Assembly: GCF_013155465.1 (NCBI RefSeq)
Contig: NZ_JABJVX010000008.1
Location: 62,001-126,000, forward strand
Origin: Alterinioella nitratireducens
GTDB lineage: Bacteria > Pseudomonadota > Alphaproteobacteria > Rhodobacterales > Rhodobacteraceae
Reading direction: 5' to 3'
Length of the DNA stretch: 64,000 nt
Shown: piece by piece, positions 59,448 through 64,000 of the stretch
Layout of the letters: each line of letters opens with the position of its first letter
Position numbering within the stretch: the stretch's first letter is position 1
Position numbers and translations under genes: made by a program
The notes under the pieces: model-generated
The model's input: only the letters and a program-made list of their open reading frames with translations
The model's database searches: none
What the model was told of the DNA's origin: nothing

Positions 59448-59750
59448 ATGACCAAGAAATTTCCGTTTTTGGTGGCGGTCTTCATGATGGTGGGCGCGCC
59501 GGTTGACGCCAACCCGGTGGAGCGCGCGTGCAATCGCTCGGACCGCACGGAGGCGTCGCCGCAACTATGTGCGTGCATTGGCAGCGTGGCGCGGGTGACG
59601 TTGACCCGCCGCGAGATGCGCCAGGCGGCGCGGTTCTTCCGCGACCCCGATGAGGCACAGGAGGTTCGGGCCTCGAACCGGCCGAATGATGATGCCTTCT
59701 GGGACCGCTACGAAGCGTTCGGGGAAGCCGCGGAGTTGCAATGCAGTTGA
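59448..59750 (+). CDS. Small secreted cysteine-containing protein
   Basis: A 100-residue protein with a signal peptide (MTKKFPFLVAVFMMVGAPVD) and a mature part with C-x13-C-x-C (ACNRSDRTEASPQLCACIGS) and a final cysteine. The pattern NPVERACNRSDR and REMRQAARFFRDPDEAQEVR is one I have seen in Rhodobacterales, sometimes misnamed arginine transporter. Function unknown. The stem CGGGG-AAAA-CCCCG (59406-59419) lies 28 bases before the start. Its 3' end overlaps the convergent phosphatase gene by 43 bases. Confidence 0.75.
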   Translation: MTKKFPFLVAVFMMVGAPVDANPVERACNRSDRTEASPQLCACIGSVARVTLTRREMRQAARFFRDPDEAQEVRASNRPNDDAFWDRYEAFGEAAELQCS

Positions 59751-60196
59751 CCTGAATCGCCCTGGAGGCGGCTGGCCCAGGCCCGCGCGCCGCGGTCGAT
59801 CAAGGCCATCACCCCGTTGAAATCACGGGTGTAATAGGGGTCGCGCACATCGCGCGGCCCTTTTTCCATGGCATCGAGATAGAGCGCCAACCGGGCGGGT
59901 GAGCCTTTGGGCTGGATGGCGCGCAGATCGGCGAGGTTCTGCGCATCCATGGCAAGGATCAGGTCGAAGCGGGTGAAATCCTGCGGCTGCACGCGGCGCG
60001 AGACCTGCGCGCTGAGGTCGAGGCCGAGGGCGCGGGCGGCCTCCTGCATGGCTGCGTAGGGCGCATCGCCGTCATGCCAGCCGGAGGTTCCGGCGCTGTC
60101 GATGCGCACCCCCGGAAGCGCGCGCTGCAACGCGCCCTGTCCCGCGGGCGAGCGGCAGATATTGCCGAGACAGACGCTGAGGATAGAGTGGGTCAT
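59708..60196 (-). CDS. Low molecular weight protein-tyrosine phosphatase
   Basis: A 162-residue LMW-PTP. The P-loop is VCLGNICRSPAGQGAL (C-x5-R), with the usual IDSAGTSGWHDGDA next, and the general-acid motif is DVRDPYY. These enzymes dephosphorylate tyrosines, in bacteria often on polysaccharide-export kinases. Capsule genes exist in the window but are 30 kb away, so a link is speculative. ATG 60196 is the family start; the longer frame is not. It is divergent from the sirtuin. Confidence 0.92.
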   Translation of the reverse strand: MTHSILSVCLGNICRSPAGQGALQRALPGVRIDSAGTSGWHDGDAPYAAMQEAARALGLDLSAQVSRRVQPQDFTRFDLILAMDAQNLADLRAIQPKGSPARLALYLDAMEKGPRDVRDPYYTRDFNGVMALIDRGARAWASRLQGDSGQLHCNSAASPNAS

Positions 60197-60251
60197 TCGG
60201 GGGGCGCTCCTATACCGGGTCGGGCCCTTGATGCCATGAGGAGGGCGAGAG

Positions 60252-60941
60252 ATGAAGCGGATCGTGATCCTGACCGGGGCGGGTATCTCGGCGGAAAGCG
60301 GGCTTGGCACCTTCCGCGACGTGGGCGGGCTGTGGTCGCAATATGACCTGGAGGAGGTCGCGACACCGCAAGGCTTTGCCCGCAACCCCGCGCTGGTGCA
60401 TGATTTCTACAATGCCCGCCGCGCCAACATGCTGGACGCTGCCCCGAACGCCGCACACGCAGCGCTGGCACGGCTGGAGGCGGAGTATCCGGGCGAGGTG
60501 CTGCTGGTGACGCAGAATGTCGATGACCTGCATGAACGCGCGGGCAGCAAGAACGTGCTGCATATGCACGGGGCGTTGTCGGGCGCGGTCTGTGCGGCCT
60601 GCGATCACCGCTGGCCCGCGCCGAGGGCAATGGACCCGGCGGCCCCCTGCCCCGCCTGCACCGCGCCCAGGGCCCGACCCGATATCGTCTGGTTCGGCGA
60701 GATGCCGTTTCACATGGACGAGATCGGGCATGCGCTGGCGCGGGCCGACCTGTTCGTTTCCATCGGCACCTCGGGCGAGGTCTACCCGGCAGCGGGCTTC
60801 GTCGATGAGGCGCGCGCCTGCGGGGTCGAGACGCTCGAGATCAACCTGGAGCCGTCGCTTGTGCCGGGGCTGTTCGACCGGGTGATCGCGGGGCCAGCAA
60901 CGCAGGCGGTACCGGACTGGGTGGCCGAGGTGCTGGCCTGA
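60252..60941 (+). CDS. cobB: NAD-dependent protein deacylase (sirtuin)
   Basis: A 229-residue sirtuin. LTGAGISAESGLGTFRD binds NAD, QNVDDLHERAG and NVLHMHGAL supply the catalytic His, and CAACDHRW with CPACTAPR hold the structural zinc. The HDFYNARRANML segment keeps the Tyr and Arg (YxxR) that in E. coli CobB and SIRT5 favour succinyl and malonyl groups. It removes acyl marks from lysines, and acetyl-CoA synthetase is a typical target. GGAGGGCGAG lies before ATG 60252. Confidence 0.95.
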   Translation: MKRIVILTGAGISAESGLGTFRDVGGLWSQYDLEEVATPQGFARNPALVHDFYNARRANMLDAAPNAAHAALARLEAEYPGEVLLVTQNVDDLHERAGSKNVLHMHGALSGAVCAACDHRWPAPRAMDPAAPCPACTAPRARPDIVWFGEMPFHMDEIGHALARADLFVSIGTSGEVYPAAGFVDEARACGVETLEINLEPSLVPGLFDRVIAGPATQAVPDWVAEVLA

Positions 60942-61019
60942 ACGCAGGCTTCAGGAAGGGGCTGTATCATCCACTAAATGTGTGATATACACTATAGTTC
61001 CCATTTCAGGAGTCCTTTC

Positions 61020-61487
61020 ATGAAGTCGCTTTTGCAATCGGCCTTCCCTGCCTTGATCCTGGGGATGTTCATGGCCCCTGCCCACGCTCAGGTCGGCGCG
61101 GGGAATTACGACCTGTCCGACTACACGCTCGAGTCCACCCACGGCATTTGGCAGGTTCTCTGCACCGCGCCCGGCAGCGGCAGCCGCCACAACGATCTGC
61201 GCGACTGCGCGGTCGAGGATGACCAGGGCTTTGTCATGTTCGTCTACCCGTCAGGCTATTACGCGCTGACCTTCCGTGACCCGGTGGATGGCGACAGGCT
61301 CTTCGGGCAGGACATGACCGAGGGCGGCAACGAGGCGGTCCTGACCTACTATTCCCCCGCCTTCACCGCCGAGATGATCGGCGACCTGGGGGTGGATCAG
61401 GGCGGAGAGGTCCGGATGCTGAACCCCGAGGGCTTTGCCGAGGCCGAGGCCCGCGCGCTGGCGCTGATGCGCAACGCGACCCCGTGA
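61020..61487 (+). CDS. Secreted hypothetical protein
   Basis: A 155-residue exported protein (signal peptide SLLQSAFPALILGMFMAPAHA). The mature part has YTLESTHGIWQVLCTAPGSG, RDCAVEDDQGFVMFVYPSGY and ENEAVLTYYSPAF-like acidic/aromatic segments, and two cysteines at spacing for a disulfide. It resembles the periplasmic fold of invasion-associated-locus-B (IalB)-like proteins only loosely. CAGGAG precedes ATG 61020. It is convergent with the copper chaperone gene. Confidence 0.68.
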   Translation: MKSLLQSAFPALILGMFMAPAHAQVGAGNYDLSDYTLESTHGIWQVLCTAPGSGSRHNDLRDCAVEDDQGFVMFVYPSGYYALTFRDPVDGDRLFGQDMTEGGNEAVLTYYSPAFTAEMIGDLGVDQGGEVRMLNPEGFAEAEARALALMRNATP

Positions 61488-61512
61488 ACGGCCCCGCGTT
61501 GCGCTGGCCCTG

Positions 61513-61971
61513 TCAGTGCGACACGCCGCGATCCATCCGGTCCAGATCGACGGGGATGGTCAGCTCGACCGGGTCGGCATGCTCGAAGATGAGCGTGACG
61601 GTGATCGTGTCTGCGTGGTGCCAGGGCTGGCTCAGCCCCATGAACATGATGTGGTCGCCGCCGCGCGCGAGGGTATGGCTTTCGCCCGCCGCGATGGGAA
61701 ATCCGTCCACAACGTGACGCATCCGCATGACCCCGTTTTCATCCTCGATATGGGTGTGCAGCTCGACCCGCGCGGCGGCGTCGGAGGTGACGCCGGTCAC
61801 CCGGTCATCCGTATCCGACTGGTTGAGGATGACCATGAACGCCGCGCCCGATTGCGCGGAGGGGCCGGAGGCGCGGGCATAGGCGTCTTCGATGATCATC
61901 TGCGCCGAGGCGATGCCCGGCAGGCTCAGTGCGGCAAGCCCCGCGATGAGGAGGGTGGGTTTGAACGACAT
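61513..61971 (-). CDS. Periplasmic copper chaperone PCu(A)C
   Basis: A 152-residue PCu(A)C protein. It has a signal peptide (LLIAGLAALSLPGIASA), IEDAYARASGPSAQSGAAFM, VELHTHIEDENGVMRMRHV and RGGDHIMFMGLSQPWHHAD, giving the H-M-H-M copper(I)-binding residues. PCu(A)C loads copper into cytochrome oxidase CuA or shares it with Sco. The gene is transcribed with the Cys-containing protein at 62010. AGGAGACGACGG lies before ATG 61971. Confidence 0.93.
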   Translation of the reverse strand: MSFKPTLLIAGLAALSLPGIASAQMIIEDAYARASGPSAQSGAAFMVILNQSDTDDRVTGVTSDAAARVELHTHIEDENGVMRMRHVVDGFPIAAGESHTLARGGDHIMFMGLSQPWHHADTITVTLIFEHADPVELTIPVDLDRMDRGVSH

Positions 61972-62009
61972 CCGTCGTCTCCTTCTGTCTGAAAACTCGT
62001 GTGGCGGGT

Positions 62010-62357
62010 TCAGGCGGAAGGAGGCGGGCCACGGGCCTGCGGGGCGCGGGCGGGGACCGTGTCGGGGATGGCGGAGACCGGGGCGGCCTGCGCGAGGCGC
62101 GCGCGCCGAACCGGCGCCACGAGCGGGGCCGCAACGCTCGGCGCCAGCGCGCCCATCGTGCAATCAAGACAGGCGGGCGGCGATTCCCGCGGCCGACCGT
62201 CGGGGCCGAGCGGCACGATCACCTGGGTGGCGTCCACGCAGAGAATCATCACGCCCGAGAGGCTCATGCCGCCGCGCGCCACGGCCATGCTGACGGAGGT
62301 CAGGGCCAGCGTCAGCGCCAGGAAAAGCGCGGTCAGGATGGGCAAGGGCCGGGTCAT
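62010..62357 (-). CDS. Small secreted Cys protein upstream of the copper chaperone
   Basis: A 115-residue protein with an N-terminal hydrophobic segment (ILTALFLALTLALTSVSMAV), then GVMILCVDATQVIVPLG and ESPPACLDCTMGALAPS, and an Ala/Pro-rich tail. The ACLDC motif could hold a metal. DUF2946-like proteins with such a motif lie near copper genes, and this one is 38 bases before the PCu(A)C gene on the same strand. The family is a guess and the context supports copper handling. Confidence 0.65.
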   Translation of the reverse strand: MTRPLPILTALFLALTLALTSVSMAVARGGMSLSGVMILCVDATQVIVPLGPDGRPRESPPACLDCTMGALAPSVAAPLVAPVRRARLAQAAPVSAIPDTVPARAPQARGPPPSA

Positions 62358-62404
62358 GGGGCCCGTTCTAGGGGATGAGCCCGACCAGGGGAAAGCGGCA
62401 AAAT

Positions 62405-62440
62405 GACAAGCGGCCCGCGCGGATCGCTCCGGCGGGCCGT
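62405..62440 (-). terminator. Terminator of rpmB
   Basis: Reading the minus strand, CGGCCCGC (62432-62439 complement) and GCGGGCCG (62411-62418 complement) pair across a 13-base loop, and GTCATTTT follows. It lies about 26 bases after the rpmB stop. Confidence 0.7.
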
Positions 62441-62465
62441 TTCGGGTCGGGTCGGGATCGGAAGA

Positions 62466-62753
62466 TCAGGCCTCGGCCTGGGCCTTCACGATTTCCTTCT
62501 TGATTTTCAGCGCCTTGTCCGACAGCTCCTCGTCCTTGGCGCGGGCCATGAACGCGTCCAGGCCACCGCGATGGTCGACGGTGCGCAGGGCGGCGTTGGA
62601 GATGCGCAGCTTGAAGCGCCGATCCAGGATGTCGGAGCCGAGCGTGACCTCGTTCAGGTTCGGCAGGAAACGACGCTTGGTCTTGTTGTTGGCATGGCTG
62701 ACATTGTTGCCGACCATCGGGCCTTTTCCGGTCAATTCGCAGACGCGCGACAT
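62466..62753 (-). CDS. rpmB: Ribosomal protein bL28
   Basis: A 95-residue bL28. It begins [20 protein letters not shown], has [12 protein letters not shown], and the [20 protein letters not shown] block. bL28 is a protein of the large ribosomal subunit. ATG 62753 has CGAGGTAAGCCCC upstream. The longer frame in this region is an artefact. It ends in a hairpin terminator. Confidence 0.97.
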   Translation of the reverse strand: MSRVCELTGKGPMVGNNVSHANNKTKRRFLPNLNEVTLGSDILDRRFKLRISNAALRTVDHRGGLDAFMARAKDEELSDKALKIKKEIVKAQAEA

Positions 62754-62910
62754 GGGGCTTACCTCGGGTTCTTTGAAACGGATAAGGGCGCTGAGGCTGG
62801 TCAGCGCCCTCGGAATTCTGGCCGGTGGATAAGCGCCGGGGGGGCCGGTGTCAAGCCGGAACGCCGCTTGGCGGGTGACAATCCCTGCGCCCGCTTCTAG
62901 CGTGACGGTC

Positions 62911-63603
62911 ATGGTGAAGGAAACCGATTTATACCCCCCCATCCGCGCCTTTCTGCAAGGCCAGGGCTACGAGGTGAAATCCGAGGTCGGCGCGGCCGAT
63001 GTGGTGGCCCTGCGCGGCGCGGAGGAGCCGGTGATCGTCGAGATGAAGACCCGCTTCGCGCTGGCTTTGTTCCACCAGGGCGTGGCGCGGCTGGCGCTGG
63101 CCGATCTGGTCTACCTGGCGGTGCCCAGGGGCAAGGGGCGGGGCTTTGCGAAGGCGCTGAAGGAGAACACGGCGCTGGCGCGGCGCCTGGGGCTCGGGCT
63201 GATCACGGTGCGGCTGCGCGACGGGCTGGTCGAGGTGCATTGCGATCCGGGGCCGTACGCGCCGCGCATCTCCAAGCCGAAACGTCAGCGGCTGCTGCGC
63301 GAGTTCGCCCGCCGGGTGGGCGATCCCAACACGGGCGGCGCGACGCGGGTGGGGCTGGTCACCGCCTACCGGCAGGACGCGCTGCGCTGTGCGGCGCATC
63401 TGGCCGCGCATGGCCCTTGCAAGGGGGCGGCGGTGAAGGCGGAAACCGGGGTGGAACATGCCACGCGGCTGATGCGCGACGATCATTACGGCTGGTTCGA
63501 GCGGGTGGAAAAGGGCGTCTATGCGCTGACGCCCAAGGGGGTGGAGGGGTTGGCGGGTTATGATCCTCAGATGGTCCTGGCCACCGCCTCCAGCCGGGCG
63601 TAA
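62911..63603 (+). CDS. DUF2161 PD-(D/E)XK-type phosphodiesterase-like protein
   Basis: A 230-residue DUF2161 protein. The nuclease-like core has [18 protein letters not shown] followed by [20 protein letters not shown], giving D and E-x-K of a PD-(D/E)XK fold. The rest is conserved-looking ([20 protein letters not shown] and [20 protein letters not shown]). Substrate and role unknown. ATG 62911 gives the family-like length. The 3' end overlaps the convergent gene by 37 bases. Confidence 0.85.
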   Translation: MVKETDLYPPIRAFLQGQGYEVKSEVGAADVVALRGAEEPVIVEMKTRFALALFHQGVARLALADLVYLAVPRGKGRGFAKALKENTALARRLGLGLITVRLRDGLVEVHCDPGPYAPRISKPKRQRLLREFARRVGDPNTGGATRVGLVTAYRQDALRCAAHLAAHGPCKGAAVKAETGVEHATRLMRDDHYGWFERVEKGVYALTPKGVEGLAGYDPQMVLATASSRA

Positions 63604-64000
63604 TCCTCCTCCAGCGGCAGGGCCTGGCGGGCGCGTTTCAGGGCCAGGCCGGAATGACGCAGCGCCTGGTCCCGCATCCCCGGATAGCTGATCCGCGCCA
63701 GGCTGCGGAACGCCTTTTGCAGGCGGATGCCGACCTCGACCGTGCCCGCCCCGTCGCGGGCGATGGCGGTGAAAGCGTCGTCGAACATCTCGTCCAGGGC
63801 GATTTCGGGCACGATCAGGCGGTCATATTTGATCTGCGGCGGGCTGTCGGGATCCTCGGGCCGGGTCCAGAGCGCCAGGAGCTTGACGAAGCGCCCGATG
63901 GTGACAATGGCGGTGCCGGGGTCGTTGACACCGGGCGACAAGGCGCGGGCCGAGATCTCGGACAGCACGATAAAGCCGAAGCGGGGGTCTTCCTCGAAGC
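63567..64000 (-). CDS. DUF2254 membrane protein, C-terminal part (5' end beyond window)
   Basis: An open frame of 434 bases that enters from the right edge and ends at 63567. It corresponds to the soluble C-terminal part of DUF2254 proteins, with ARALSPGVNDPGTAIVTIG, YDRLIVPEIALDEMFDDAFT and ISYPGMRDQALRHSGLALKR. The N-terminal membrane helices lie outside the window. Function unknown; the family is proposed to be a membrane sensor or channel. The start is not visible. Confidence 0.85.
   Translation of the reverse strand, partial: FEEDPRFGFIVLSEISARALSPGVNDPGTAIVTIGRFVKLLALWTRPEDPDSPPQIKYDRLIVPEIALDEMFDDAFTAIARDGAGTVEVGIRLQKAFRSLARISYPGMRDQALRHSGLALKRARQALPLEEDYARLEAVARTI

Noticed and set aside
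60252-60941. Sirtuin as an antiphage defence gene
   Set aside because: It has the full CobB-type housekeeping motifs and length, with no fused or adjacent defence domain.

Overview
The window is GC-rich, densely packed chromosome from an alphaproteobacterium, most likely order Rhodobacterales (Roseobacter group). The call rests on gene content read from the translations: rpoH, dnaG-rpoD, lepA, nusB, rpmB, soxBDAG sarcosine oxidase, an SOS box of the alphaproteobacterial type (GTTC-N7-GTTC) before mmcB, a tRNA-His without a normal G-1 and with A73, and several small families I associate with Rhodobacterales (DUF6476, DUF6324, DUF6455). It reads as ordinary chromosome. I found no integrase, transposase, rRNA operon, CRISPR array or phage block.

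Layout. 0-3.2 kb: heat-shock sigma factor rpoH (cut by the left edge, with a heat-shock-type promoter), an RluD-type pseudouridine synthase, a small membrane protein and a secreted Sel1-repeat protein. 3.4-7.3 kb: a four-gene overlapping operon (HAD-UbiA, GtrA, DprE1-like, DprE2-like) that matches the mycobacterial set for decaprenylphosphoryl-D-arabinose, followed by an unrecognised anchored protein. 9-12 kb: two secreted proteins of unknown role, one with a formylglycine-generating-enzyme-like (SUMF1) fold and one with a divergent phosphodiester-glycosidase-like C-terminus. 12-17.1 kb: a fused 2-oxoacid dehydrogenase E1 with a malonyltransferase-like partner, divergent from an Lrp/AsnC regulator and a lysine-dehydrogenase-like enzyme. 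17.1-20.6 kb: tRNA-His, mmcB with its SOS box, a probable 6S RNA, an M20 amidohydrolase and a DUF6455 gene with an FNR-like site.

20.7-32 kb: riboflavin genes (nrdR-ribD, ribE, ribBX-ribH-nusB) broken up by a proline-racemase-family gene and by a capsule export set (kpsS, wza/kpsD-like, kpsC). 32-38 kb: yjbQ, a Flp-pilin-like peptide, dnaG-rpoD with a perfect GANTC-containing palindrome between them, a PD-(D/E)XK-like gene coupled to rpoD, and hlyU. 38-43 kb: soxBDAG. 43-46 kb: three TadE/TadG-type genes. 46-52 kb: glutamate-dehydrogenase family, 3-hydroxyisobutyrate-dehydrogenase family, pirin and an alpha/beta hydrolase. 52-54 kb: an AT-rich, probably acquired orphan membrane-protein gene abutting lepA, with a perfect inverted repeat at the lepA stop. 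54-57.7 kb: lepA, a ParB-like peptide, a phd-doc toxin-antitoxin pair and a secreted protein of four DxDxDG repeats. 57.7-64 kb: an Lrp regulator divergent from leucine dehydrogenase, a LMW tyrosine phosphatase, the sirtuin cobB, a copper chaperone, rpmB, DUF2161 and the C-terminal part of a DUF2254 protein.

Metabolic theme: amino acid and methylated-amine catabolism (lysine, leucine, glutamate, hydroxyproline, sarcosine), with two enzyme genes each sitting beside their own Lrp-type regulator. Cell-surface theme: capsule export, a possible polyprenyl-phosphate-arabinose donor pathway and Tad pilus parts. The least explained loci are the DprE-like operon, the secreted pair at 9-12 kb, the AT-rich orphan at 53 kb and the DxDxDG repeat protein at 57 kb.
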